Notes under the pieces: generated by a model
The model's input: the letters and a program-made list of their open reading frames with translations, nothing else
Told to the model about the DNA's origin: nothing
Database searches by the model: none
NCBI GenBank assembly: GCA_001970955.1
Contig: MPUH01000153.1
Location: 29,481 to 93,480 of the forward strand
Length of the DNA stretch: 64,000 bases
Reading direction: 5' to 3'
From: Stentor coeruleus
Taxonomy: Eukaryota > Ciliophora > Heterotrichea > Heterotrichida > Stentoridae
In this document: piece after piece, positions 40,581-50,328 of the stretch
Position numbering within the stretch: the stretch's first letter is position 1
How the letters are laid out: the number at the start of each line of letters is the position of its first letter
Translations under genes and position numbers: made by a program

Positions 40581-41493
40581 GAATTTTACACATATGGGTT
40601 AATAATTTTGATTATCATAACGTTTATAAAATTATGCTTATTTTAACTGATATTTTATACCTTATTTTTCATCAAGTGTGGATGCTACAAGTAAACATAA
40701 GGTCTTTGACTTATATATTTTTCAGAAAAAAGTATAATTTTCTAAATGTCTTTTATTATTATTTTAACCACAAACAATCTTTAAGGTAGAGTTCATCTAA
40801 ACTTAAACTAGCTTAGACCACTCAGATGCATATCGCTTAAGTTTTATCACTTCATTTATTATTCCCTGATAAAAAGTTCTTTCTACAACCCAAAAAAAAG
40901 GTTTTTACTGCCTATTATATATTTTATATACAAAAAATAAGACAGAGTAAAGTGAAAATCTACACAGGACCTGCTTAATAGTTAGTATTAAACACACTTT
41001 TATTTATTATCCCTAAAAAAAAAACACAATCATATACCCTCTCATTAAAAACTATATTCGTCTCCTTATATCATATTAGCTATAATAATTATTTATATAA
41101 CTAATAAATTTCTAGAAATTATTCTAAACATTCACACAACTCCCATAAAACCTATACAAAAACTACAAATTATCATCTTAAAACTAAAAACTTAAAACTA
41201 AACCTATTCATTAACTACAACCCAACATTATCCAAAAATAATCAACTCTATGCATAATCTAAAACCTAATCCACTTTTTAATCCATAATAAAAACCCAAC
41301 TCTAAACTTCATATCACATCTAAACCCAAAAAAAAAATCATCTTCCATAAACTTTTTCCACAACATATATTTAAATTCTACCTTTTCATCAAAATCTTAT
41401 CCTAATAATTCTAACACCCACAATCTTAAATCATCTTATCATCAAAAAAAAAAACTTAAGCTATTAAAAAATCTAATATATAAAAATAATCAA
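40581..41493. other. Long intergenic region with a G-depleted 5' leader tract
   Basis: 913 nt without a gene. From 41101 to the next ATG (41494) the plus strand has only three G in 393 nt while C is common, an extreme strand asymmetry. Several A homopolymers of 8-10 nt occur. It is probably the promoter and 5' leader of the ankyrin-like gene. Confidence 0.65.
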
Positions 41494-42510
41494 ATGGGAT
41501 GCTGCGAAAGTAAAAACAACCTAGAATCCCAACTGAGTTCCAAAACAATCTTCGAAATCATAAGACGTAAAAACCTAAAAGTTTTACAAAAACTCATCTC
41601 AAGTAATGAGTTTAATATAAAAAAGCAGCATTACATATCAATGCTTGACAATGAAACAGCTAAATACAGCACAATAAGTATAAACGCATTAGCATATGCA
41701 CTTATGATCGGTGATGTTAATATTTTCATAACTTTACACAAACTTGGATGTTCTCTTTTAGCCATGGAGAACAATTTAAAAGAGCAAGGGGTAAGTATTT
41801 TAGATGTTCTTTGTATAAAAGGTCATTCATCAATACTATCATATTATTTACCTTTATTTCTAGCTGATTTAGGTTCATCTTCTCCTCGACATCTTGAAAA
41901 GTTACCAAATGCAACATTAGATACAGAATTTAACCCATTTCCTGAACAGAATTATACCCCAATACAATTAGCTACAATATTTGAATATATACAAGTTGTT
42001 ACTGTTATTAGTGAATTTACTAAAAATCTTATTAAATCTCCAGAGTATTTTGATTTAGATTATAAAGAAACGATTACTGGGCTTAGTTGTCCTTTACTTG
42101 CTGTGAAATATGGGAATTTTGCTATGGTGAAGTATTTGCATTGTAATTATAATTGTGATTTTCATGCTGTGGATGAAAATGGGCTTAATGCTGTTGAGAT
42201 TGCTGTTAATGAAGTCAAATCTAGGCCACATAGACCGTATTTGAAAATTATTTGCTTTTTGATTGATATTGTTGGGGTTAAAGTTGATAATGTACTGGAT
42301 AAGATTATGTATAAAAATGATGACCCTAAACTGCAGGAGTATTTTAAGATGAAGGCAAAGAAGGGGAAAGAGGATAGGGTTCAGCGGGAAGATGAAAAAG
42401 AAGGCACTTTTGAATATATTACACTGCCTCTAAATGTGGATTCTATAATAAGTGTCGCTACTGAAGTAAAAAAAATATCCGGGGCAAGCATAAGTGAATT
42501 TTTAAACTAA
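41494..42510 (+). CDS. Acylated ankyrin-repeat-like protein
   Basis: 338 aa. M-G-C-C-E-S-K at the N-terminus predicts myristoylation of Gly2 and palmitoylation of Cys3/Cys4. Four or more degenerate ankyrin-type helical pairs follow, for example INALAYALMIGDVNIFITLHKLGC, SILDVLCIKGHSSILSYYL and PLLAVKYGNFAMVKYLH...DENGLNAVEIAVNE. The C-terminal 70 residues are charged. It is likely a peripheral membrane adaptor; the partner is unknown. Confidence 0.8.
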   Translation: MGCCESKNNLESQLSSKTIFEIIRRKNLKVLQKLISSNEFNIKKQHYISMLDNETAKYSTISINALAYALMIGDVNIFITLHKLGCSLLAMENNLKEQGVSILDVLCIKGHSSILSYYLPLFLADLGSSSPRHLEKLPNATLDTEFNPFPEQNYTPIQLATIFEYIQVVTVISEFTKNLIKSPEYFDLDYKETITGLSCPLLAVKYGNFAMVKYLHCNYNCDFHAVDENGLNAVEIAVNEVKSRPHRPYLKIICFLIDIVGVKVDNVLDKIMYKNDDPKLQEYFKMKAKKGKEDRVQREDEKEGTFEYITLPLNVDSIISVATEVKKISGASISEFLN

Positions 42511-42809
42511 ACAGAATTTGGGAATATTAAATGAATAGCATATTTTCATCAAATAAACTTTTAAATAAAAAAAGTTTAATTTACAACTTTTACTTGCTAA
42601 AACACTATCTTGCATCTTTCTATCTTAAGTTTAAAATATTTTATTTTTTCACTAATACTCATAAACCTAAAGTATTTGATTTTGATAAATCGACTTATTT
42701 AAATAATATAGACAAATCAACCCTATAAAATTTTATATTCAAAAAAACCATTACATATTCAAAGATTATACCCGTAAAATGGTATCATCTGATATAAACT
42801 AATATAAAA

Positions 42810-44174
42810 ATGCCTATCGACATCAACAAAATCCGTCCTGAAAAAGGAGGTGACCCTGAAGCTGTTAAAAAGTCTCAGGAAATCAGATTCAAGGATGTGG
42901 GTTTAGTAGATGAGGCAATGGCTCTCGACCAGGAGTGGCGTAAGAAAAACTTTGCCGTGCAGCAAAAGCAAAAAGAACTGAACCAAGTGCAAAAAGTTAT
43001 AAGCGAAAAGAAAAAAGTTTCAAAAGGTGCTGATCCTTGTGCTGAAGAGCTAAAACAAACCGAAGAAATAAATACTGAACTTGAATTACTAAGAAAAATC
43101 GAAGCTGAAGCACACAAACTTCTTGAGCAAAAAGTATGGAAACTAGGGAATATAGTCCATGAAAGTGTTCCTATAAGTAAAAACGAAGACGATAATAGAA
43201 TAGAAAAGACTTGGGGAGAACCAAACAGAATGACTATAGACAACACTCCTGGCCACTATTTTCATCATGCAGTCCTTGCAAGAATAGATGGTTACGATAG
43301 TGAAAGAGGACAGAAAATTGTAGGTCATAGAGGTTATTTTCTTAAAGGTTATGGTTTGTTATTAAATCAAGCACTTATAAACTATGGTCTTCAATTCCTA
43401 ATGCAAAAAAAATACACTTTACTTCAACCTCCTTTCTTTATGACTAGAAGTAAAATGGCTTTAACTGCTGAATTAGCTGATTTTGATGAACAATTATATA
43501 AAGTTACCACAGGTGAAGAAGGTGAAGAAGGTTTTTATATGATTGCAACATCAGAACAACCTATTTCATGTATGCATCAAAGTGAATGGTTAGAAGAAAA
43601 ATCTTTACCTATACGTTATGGAGGATACTCATCATGTTTTAGAAAAGAAGCTGGAGCTCATGGTAAAGATACTTGGGGTATTTTCAGAATCCATCAGTTT
43701 GAAAAAGTTGAACAATTTTGTATTACAACACCTGAAACATCTTGGGAAATGCATGAAGAAATGATAAAAATTGATGAAGAATTTTATATGTCTTTAGGAA
43801 TACCATATAGAATTGTTGCTATTGTTAGTGGTGAACTTAATGGAGCTGCTGCGAAAAAATATGATCTTGAAGGTTGGTTTCCAGGATATGGGACATATAG
43901 AGAATTAGTATCTTGTTCTAATTGTACAGATTTTCAAGCTAGAGCTACAGAGACTAGATGTGGAATTAAGAAACAAAATGAAGCTGAAAAAAGATATGTT
44001 CATATGCTTAATGCAACTTTGTGTGCTACTGAAAGGACTTTATGTTGCTTGTTAGAAAATTATCAAACTGCTGAAGGTGTGGTTGTCCCAACTGTTCTAA
44101 GGCCGTTTATGGGAGGGGTTGAATTTATACCTTATGTCCGTGAGCTTACAAAAAAAGAAATTTCCCAACATTAG
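42810..44174 (+). CDS. SARS1: Cytosolic seryl-tRNA synthetase
   Basis: 454 aa. It charges tRNA-Ser (and tRNA-Sec where present). The N-terminal tRNA-binding coiled coil spans about 30-115 (NFAVQQKQKELNQVQKVISEKKK). The class II core shows motif 1 (LLQPPFFMTRSKM), the TSEQP Ser-binding loop, motif 2 (FRKEAGAHGKDTWGIFRIHQF) and motif 3 (NATLCATERTLCCLLENYQ). The start M-P-I-D-I-N is the eukaryotic cytosolic pattern, but the C-terminus lacks the lysine-rich vertebrate extension. Confidence 0.97.
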   Translation: MPIDINKIRPEKGGDPEAVKKSQEIRFKDVGLVDEAMALDQEWRKKNFAVQQKQKELNQVQKVISEKKKVSKGADPCAEELKQTEEINTELELLRKIEAEAHKLLEQKVWKLGNIVHESVPISKNEDDNRIEKTWGEPNRMTIDNTPGHYFHHAVLARIDGYDSERGQKIVGHRGYFLKGYGLLLNQALINYGLQFLMQKKYTLLQPPFFMTRSKMALTAELADFDEQLYKVTTGEEGEEGFYMIATSEQPISCMHQSEWLEEKSLPIRYGGYSSCFRKEAGAHGKDTWGIFRIHQFEKVEQFCITTPETSWEMHEEMIKIDEEFYMSLGIPYRIVAIVSGELNGAAAKKYDLEGWFPGYGTYRELVSCSNCTDFQARATETRCGIKKQNEAEKRYVHMLNATLCATERTLCCLLENYQTAEGVVVPTVLRPFMGGVEFIPYVRELTKKEISQH

Positions 44175-44187
44175 TTAGTATTTAATT

Positions 44188-44730
44188 CTAAATTAGGTCA
44201 ATTGGAGCTTCATAACCACATGGCTCAAATACAAAAGGTGTGAAACCTCGATCATCATGTTTGTTTATAGCATCGTCGGTCATTGTCCCATAAGCCCATA
44301 GCCAATAGTAAACATGATCATAATATAATTGAGTATCATAAGGGTCACCAGTTTCAACCAATCTTCTAAATCCATAAACTCTAGCATTTTCTTCTTTTAC
44401 AGCTACAGGTCCATCTATTATATTATCAATACCTCCAAGATAAGTATCTAAAGTTGGAGCTCCATTTCTTTCTGCATATTTATCTTCAAGAATGGCCTTT
44501 TTAAAAATAATTGTATAGAAATCCCCATGACTCATATCATATCCATCCTCATATCTTTTAAGCCCAAGACCTACCCATCCGTATTTTTCATATATTCTAG
44601 GGTGAACAATTAGATCAATGTGGATTTTTCTATCAATCATATTCCATTTCACAGAGAGTCCATTTCCAAAGTCAATTTCACAAGAGTAAGCTGTAAATAG
44701 AACTAGACTTAGTAACCAGAAATTTGCCAT
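44188..44730 (-). CDS. Secreted DOMON-like protein
   Basis: 180 aa. A signal peptide (about 1-16) is followed by a single beta-rich domain with DOMON traits: LSVKWNMIDRKIHIDL, the GWVGLGLKRYEDG strand-turn, and a late HVYYWLWAYGT. DOMON domains bind heme or sugars and occur in secreted or membrane redox proteins. No membrane segment is present. Its stop lies 13 nt from that of seryl-tRNA synthetase. Confidence 0.75.
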   Translation of the reverse strand: MANFWLLSLVLFTAYSCEIDFGNGLSVKWNMIDRKIHIDLIVHPRIYEKYGWVGLGLKRYEDGYDMSHGDFYTIIFKKAILEDKYAERNGAPTLDTYLGGIDNIIDGPVAVKEENARVYGFRRLVETGDPYDTQLYYDHVYYWLWAYGTMTDDAINKHDDRGFTPFVFEPCGYEAPIDLI

Positions 44731-44810
44731 TTATATCCGTTTTAGTTTTAGTTTAGCTTTTTAGGTGATTTGATTACTTGATTTTGGCTTGAAGGTTTTT
44801 GTTTAAAGTT

Positions 44811-44945
44811 GTTTTGGGGTTTATGATTTTTTAGTTATGGGATTAGGCAGATGGAGTTTTAGTTGTATTTTTATGATNGTTTTGGGGTTTATGATTTTTT
44901 AGTTATGGGATTAGGCAGATGGAGTTTTAGTTGTATTTTTATGAT
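44811..44945. repeat. Assembly artefact: 67-nt perfect duplication around a single N
   Basis: 44811-44877 and 44879-44945 are identical, separated by N at 44878. It lies in the upstream region of the DOMON gene and affects no coding sequence. Confidence 0.9.
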
Positions 44946-45366
44946 GTGGGGTAAATTATGATATTTATTAGCATTTTAGTATTTAATTTGGCTTGTGTGG
45001 TATTAGGGTTAAAAGCATTATTGAGCTTTGAATTTTGAATTTTTGTTATTGGTATTAAGTGAAGGAAATACTTTTAATATAAGAATAAGGGATATTTATG
45101 TAGTATGAAGAGAATTATAAAACTCTGATGTTGATAATTTATAGGATTTTATATAGAAATAGATGTAGTACTTGCATAATGGTAGAGTATTTATAATAAT
45201 AGGTCTACACAAAGTAAAATGATAAACTTCCCAATAATTTTTAGAAACATTCAAACTCTTAGGAATATAAATTCTTATATTTCTGTTTAAAATATAAACT
45301 TTACCATAAAAGTGCATTTCTCACCTCCATAACTTTCATTTTTTCTAATAAAATCTTCTATTAAAC
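44946..45366. other. Intergenic region
   Basis: 421 nt between the DOMON upstream region and the CBS paralog 3 stop. A 73-codon minus-strand frame at 45096-45317 has no homolog and an unlikely composition; I see no gene. Confidence 0.5.
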
Positions 45367-46827
45367 CTAAGACCTAGCTAACAAATCACTAACATGCGTA
45401 GGGTAAATCAAGCCAATAAAATCTCCATCATGAACAACAGCATATTTCAAATCCTCAAGCCAGACATTAACAAACGCAATCGTTGTATCCATCTTCATGC
45501 ACTTAAGAACTTTAACCAAAGATGTTCTAATATTATCATCAAGTCCAGTAAATCCTTCAATAATCCTTTTATTAATCGCTGAACTTGATGCAACCCCAAT
45601 GACTATACCATTTTCAATAACAGGGATTTCTGATATCTTATTTTCTTTCATCATTTGCAAAATTTGTCTAACAGTAAAATCAGAAGAACATGTTATAGCT
45701 TTTTCAATCTCAAGATCTCTAACTGTTTTCCCAACAACAGGAGGATTTTCAATTTCTTGTAAAAATCCATTCTGAATCATCCAACGATCATTTAAAAATT
45801 TGCTCATATAATTACGAAGACCATCAGGGATAACAGTTAATACACGTTTATCTGCTGGAAGTTCTTTAGCAACTTGGACTGCAGCCCAGAAAACAGCCCC
45901 AGCACTTCCACCGACTAATAACCCTTCATGTCTTATAAGTTTTCTTGCATATTCAAATGTTTCTTTATCGTGAGTTACAAACCATCTATCAACAAGACAA
46001 GTATAACAAGATCTTGGGATAATTCCACTACCCATACCTTCAGCTTTATATGATCCACCTGGTGCATTTTCAGGATCGCGGACTATACTTCCAAAAGGAT
46101 CAACACCAACAATAACTAAATTAGGGATTTTTTCTTTGAGTTTTCTTGAAAGACCTGTCATATGTCCACCTGTACCTGTTGCTAAAACTAAATAGTCTAG
46201 TTTTCCATCTAGTTGATCATAGATTTCTTCTGCCGTTATATCGTAGTGAGTAAGAGGGTTTGATGGGTTAAAGTACTGACCTGCCATTACGCAGTTAGGG
46301 TCTTCCCTTTCGATTTTCTCAGCAACCCCAACATAACTGTGCTCATCCATAAAATCAGCCTCTGTTGGCGTTCTGATGATTTTACTGCCCATTGCCTTGA
46401 GAGTATCACTTTTTTCTTGGCTCATTTTTTCCGGCATGCATACGATAAGCTCATATCCTTTAACAGCTGCACTCATTGCTAAACCAATGCCAGTATTCCC
46501 TGAAGTTGGTTCTACAAAAGTCATCCCAGGATGGATTTTTCCCTGAGCTTCCATATCATCAATAATTCTTTTCCCAATTCTATCTTTAACTGAACCACCA
46601 GGATTTAAAAACTCGCATTTGACAAGTAGTTCGCAAGTTATTCCTTCTTGCTTTGTTATGTTGTTGATTCTAACTATTGGAGTGTTTCCAATAGCATCAA
46701 GAATGCTGTTGCATATTTTAGGTGTTGGATTAGGGAAATGCTTTGAGTGAGGACTTGGCTCAGTAGTTCCAAGAGCCCACTTGCAACGAGATTCTGAGTA
46801 TCTCTGGTCGTAGTTTCTTCTTTCCAT
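45367..46827 (-). CDS. CBS: Cystathionine beta-synthase paralog 3
   Basis: 486 aa, closely similar to paralog 2 over the full length. Heme-ligand candidates C15 and H27 (C-K-W-A-L-G...S-P-H), PLP lysine K81 (GGSVKDR), SGNTGIG, GTGGH and the C-terminal Bateman module (about 360-486) are present. Start M-E-R-R-N-Y-D matches the start chosen in paralog 2. It neighbours two K+-channel genes, as paralog 2 neighbours one. It likely has the same transsulfuration activity; separate roles cannot be read from sequence. Confidence 0.94.
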   Translation of the reverse strand: MERRNYDQRYSESRCKWALGTTEPSPHSKHFPNPTPKICNSILDAIGNTPIVRINNITKQEGITCELLVKCEFLNPGGSVKDRIGKRIIDDMEAQGKIHPGMTFVEPTSGNTGIGLAMSAAVKGYELIVCMPEKMSQEKSDTLKAMGSKIIRTPTEADFMDEHSYVGVAEKIEREDPNCVMAGQYFNPSNPLTHYDITAEEIYDQLDGKLDYLVLATGTGGHMTGLSRKLKEKIPNLVIVGVDPFGSIVRDPENAPGGSYKAEGMGSGIIPRSCYTCLVDRWFVTHDKETFEYARKLIRHEGLLVGGSAGAVFWAAVQVAKELPADKRVLTVIPDGLRNYMSKFLNDRWMIQNGFLQEIENPPVVGKTVRDLEIEKAITCSSDFTVRQILQMMKENKISEIPVIENGIVIGVASSSAINKRIIEGFTGLDDNIRTSLVKVLKCMKMDTTIAFVNVWLEDLKYAVVHDGDFIGLIYPTHVSDLLARS

Positions 46828-47696
46828 TTATAGTTTGAAAAGGTTGAATAATTGTTGAATATTAAATTTGCAAAAAACGGTCCATATTTCTCACTATCGA
46901 TCAGAAAAAAAATTAAACTATAAGTTAAAGTTTAATTATTAAGATTAAGTTTTCTTGTGGATTGAAGAAATTTGGGTAAGTTAATTAATTAATTTAGAAA
47001 GGTAAGATTTAAATATTGGATTTTTATGTATTTAGTTATTAGATGTATGCGGAGATAGGATAATAGAAATAAGATTTTTATGTTTTGGTTATTGTATGCA
47101 AATATATGATGATTTATAGGATAGATAAATAAATGATATAAAGGTTGCAATGTACTTATATGATGATTTATAGATGAATAAATGGTATAAAGGTTTTAAT
47201 TTACTTATGCATAATTTTATTACGATTATGGTTTATAAATTTCAATATGCTTTAATTTATTATGCATAATTTTATTACGATTATGGTTTATAAATTTCAA
47301 TATGCTTTAATATATTTTAGATTTTTTGTTATATATAGAATCACATAACCAGCGATAACGAGTGGTTTAATATACTGAATCTGCCTAAAGAAAGAAATCG
47401 TAGTACAAACAAACCTCGATCTGACAAAGTTTAAATCATGCCACCTTAACTACTACCTACTTTAAACTTTATATATATCCCGAAGGATTATACTTATTAA
47501 TTGTTCTAACATAATTCAAAATAATTCTCAAACAGTCTAACTCTCCCTGGCGAAATTTTATAAATAGCATATCCAATCCTCAGTTTTCAATAAATCCTTT
47601 TTCTATACTCCTAAAAAAAATATACCATAAATCCTAAAATACCCTAAGACCTAAAAGTTACTTATATATAATATCACTGAGATATAATTTTAATTA
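46828..47696. other. Intergenic region containing a short tandem repeat
   Basis: 869 nt between K+-channel copy 2 and CBS paralog 3. It holds the 54-55-nt repeats at 47105-47312. Otherwise AT-rich with no gene. Confidence 0.6.
47105..47312. repeat. Imperfect tandem repeat, period about 54-55 nt
   Basis: Two nearly exact units share TTATGCATAATTTTATTACG, starting at 47205 and 47260. Two older, more degenerate units begin with TATGATGATTTATAG at 47105 and 47159. Together they suggest four units of decreasing age, a minisatellite-like array. Confidence 0.7.
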
Positions 47697-49694
47697 CTAC
47701 TCAAGGTAAATAGGAGATAGCTCATCATCAATACCTTCAATAAAAATATCTCTAAGTTCATCTCGGCTTTTTATTTGAGATAAAATTATCTCGCTTTTTA
47801 AACTCATATCAGCTCCTAAATTCATAAACCTTGTTATTTTTTTCATAGTTTCTTCTTCATTATATGCAAATTCATGATTATCACGTGGCATGATCATTGA
47901 TACTTTGTTTTTATATTTCAATGGACTAGATCCTTCAGTTTCCAAAGTCGCTAATAAGTTTTTTTTAAGTTTTTTCAATGAGTTTTCCCTTTTCACCGCC
48001 ATACCTAGCATGGATGCTTTTTCTTCAGGGAAATAATTTTCAATAATTTTCATGAAAATTTCCCCGTTGATAGAAAATGATTCAGAATATTCTTCAGAGA
48101 GATAATCATAATTATTTTTTTGTTTTGTCAGAACAGCATAGTCACCGATAACAGTGCGGCCTTTTTCACATACAAGCAATGACTGATGTTTTTCATCAAA
48201 AATTATTCCTATAGAAATCCTCCCAGAAAGTAAGAAAATCAGTTCATCTATTTCTTCCCCCTGTGTATATATCAAATCATTTTGTTCATACTTTCTTGGC
48301 TGTAAATGTGGAATAATTTTCAAATGCACTTTTAAGCTAAGAAAATACTTAAAATTATGTATAAAATCAGTAAAAAGTATCTGAATAATACTATTATACG
48401 CTTGTTCTGGTAATTGTCTCACATAAACCTGATCAATATTCACAAGATCATCTAAACATTTCGCTTCCCAGTATTTTTTAGCTAAAAATTTCAACCTATC
48501 TTTATCAGAATAGTTTTGAAAATGATTTATAATTTTGTCTCTAATTTTGGAATCCAAAGCACCTTGAACTCTTTCTAGTTGACCAAGCCATACATGAAGT
48601 TCACCAACAATATCATACCCACATGTTGCATCAGAATATACACTTATTGCATTGTTGAAATTTCCATCAATAATCCCAATTAAAGTTGCCCCAAACAACA
48701 TTACTATAAATGTAAAAGTCATTTCATAAACATTTTTAGGTGTATAATCGCCGTATCCTATTGTAGCTATAGTTGTAAACATATAATAACTAGATATCAA
48801 TGCAAGTCTTAAACTTCCAACTTCTTGTAAACCAAAAGCATTTTCAAATGTATTTTCATCTTTTTCATTTGGTCCTTGACTGTATTTGTAGTTAGCGATA
48901 AGTCTTTGAAACCAGAACCAAAAACATCCTAGAAAATATACTAGGAATATTGTGAAAATAAACAGCTTAACAAGTGAAGCTATTATTTTATGTTTATAGC
49001 TATATGTTGTCTTCCCATTTTTTTCTCTCCTTCCAAATTGGAAATAAGTTAATAAGTAGCTTAATCCATTTCCATCTGTAAAATTCATAACTTTCGGAAG
49101 TTTAAAAAGTCTAAACATCCTTAACAAATATTCCTCCATCTCTAATCCTGCAAGTCTTAACGGCAATATTGCTAAAATGTCAAAAAACAGCCAACCTCTT
49201 GAATAATTTTTCGCTATAGATCTAAAGCTTTTATTTGTCCTACTATTTTTTCCTTCTTGCTCTGTAAAGAAATTCAGTATAATTTCTAAAGCAAATACAC
49301 ACATGCTCATTGTATCGCAAACCAAAAGTATCCCATTAGGATATTCATATGCGAGAAAAAACAAGGTTGTTATAACATTATAAGTCAAAACAATTTCTAT
49401 AGTAATAGACCAAATTTTATAAAAAGTATGTGATCTTCTTATTAAAAGCCTTCGAAATAATCCTCTAGCTTTTGTACATCTAAATTTTTTTTCGGTTTTA
49501 TTTGAAGAAAGACTCGCTGAAATCTGAGATAATCGACTTGCATATGGGTCATCTGATCTAGGACTTGAAATAAGCATATCAATGTGTATTGGGTTTATAT
49601 TTTTTCCAAGGAGAATCATTGGGTAATCATCTGATTGGAAAGGTGATTCCCTTTCAGAAAAATCTTCGGTCAAATAAAGCTTTTTAGATTTCAT
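47697..49694 (-). CDS. Voltage-gated/CNBD-type K+ channel, copy 2
   Basis: 665 aa, similar end to end to copy 1. Six transmembrane segments lie at about 95-350, S4-like YLLRMFRLFKLP, filter TIGYGD at 311-316, C-linker and CNBD at about 455-570. The nucleotide-binding cassette is degenerate (VIGDYAVLTKQKNNYDY). The start M-K-S-K-K-L lies inside a 47-nt direct repeat whose second copy is 107 nt upstream, so the promoter region has been rearranged. Confidence 0.93.
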   Translation of the reverse strand: MKSKKLYLTEDFSERESPFQSDDYPMILLGKNINPIHIDMLISSPRSDDPYASRLSQISASLSSNKTEKKFRCTKARGLFRRLLIRRSHTFYKIWSITIEIVLTYNVITTLFFLAYEYPNGILLVCDTMSMCVFALEIILNFFTEQEGKNSRTNKSFRSIAKNYSRGWLFFDILAILPLRLAGLEMEEYLLRMFRLFKLPKVMNFTDGNGLSYLLTYFQFGRREKNGKTTYSYKHKIIASLVKLFIFTIFLVYFLGCFWFWFQRLIANYKYSQGPNEKDENTFENAFGLQEVGSLRLALISSYYMFTTIATIGYGDYTPKNVYEMTFTFIVMLFGATLIGIIDGNFNNAISVYSDATCGYDIVGELHVWLGQLERVQGALDSKIRDKIINHFQNYSDKDRLKFLAKKYWEAKCLDDLVNIDQVYVRQLPEQAYNSIIQILFTDFIHNFKYFLSLKVHLKIIPHLQPRKYEQNDLIYTQGEEIDELIFLLSGRISIGIIFDEKHQSLLVCEKGRTVIGDYAVLTKQKNNYDYLSEEYSESFSINGEIFMKIIENYFPEEKASMLGMAVKRENSLKKLKKNLLATLETEGSSPLKYKNKVSMIMPRDNHEFAYNEEETMKKITRFMNLGADMSLKSEIILSQIKSRDELRDIFIEGIDDELSPIYLE

Positions 49695-49829
49695 TATTTA
49701 TTACGTAATTGATCAAATGTACTAAGTGCTGGTGGCGGTCTAGAGGCTTTCTAAAAAACAAACACAGGTCATTTTTCTGTGAAAAGCTTTTTAGATTTCA
49801 TTATTTATTACGTAATTGATCAAATGTAC
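49676..49829. repeat. 47-nt direct repeat spanning the start of K+-channel copy 2
   Basis: 49676-49722 and 49783-49829 are identical over 47 nt. The first copy includes codons 1-6 of the channel. The spacer between them contains CAGGTCATTTTTCTGTGA (near 49764), an 18-mer that also occurs inside channel copy 3 (near 50618), which hints at a patchwork of channel-gene fragments. Confidence 0.75.
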
Positions 49830-50328
49830 AAATTCTACAGTTATGATTCTTATAGTTAAGATTTAGAATTGTAAGAATAATGAATTTATGATAGAGGAGA
49901 GATTGAAAAAATTGTGAGATACGCTTTTTATATAAGTGTTGAAAAAAATTGTATGATATAAATTTATAAAAAGTTAAGAAATGAAGTGAGAATACAAGTT
50001 TTAACAGATTGTTAAAAATAGAATAAAATCTGTGTTGAGAAACAAAAATTTTAAAAATATAATGAAACTCTGTCATTAAAATATTTTTAAAATATAGTCA
50101 AATTTTATAAATAATATACTTTAGGAAAAGTTGGATTTAATATCAAATATAAACATAAAAAAACATAAATTTTTATGCGTATCTAATCCTAACAATATTT
50201 CCAAGCTTATAACCTCAAAAAAAACTTCTATAGCTATAAACCTCTAATCTAAGTTATTATCTGCATAATTTAATATAATTCATATCAAAAATATAACTAA
50301 TTTCTTAAAACACCACTTAATAATCTAA
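49830..50328. other. Intergenic region
   Basis: 499 nt between the duplicated start of channel copy 2 and the stop of copy 3. A 91-codon minus-strand frame (49801-50076) is rich in F, Y and I and has no homolog; I take it as chance in AT-rich DNA. Confidence 0.5.

Noticed and set aside
42531-42728. 65-codon frame after the ankyrin-like gene
   Set aside because: AT-rich composition, no homolog and no signal. It may be chance in the spacer before seryl-tRNA synthetase.
49801-50076. 91-codon minus-strand frame upstream of the K+-channel copy 2 start
   Set aside because: Composition is F/Y/I/L-rich as expected from AT-rich noncoding DNA, and no similarity to any family is visible.
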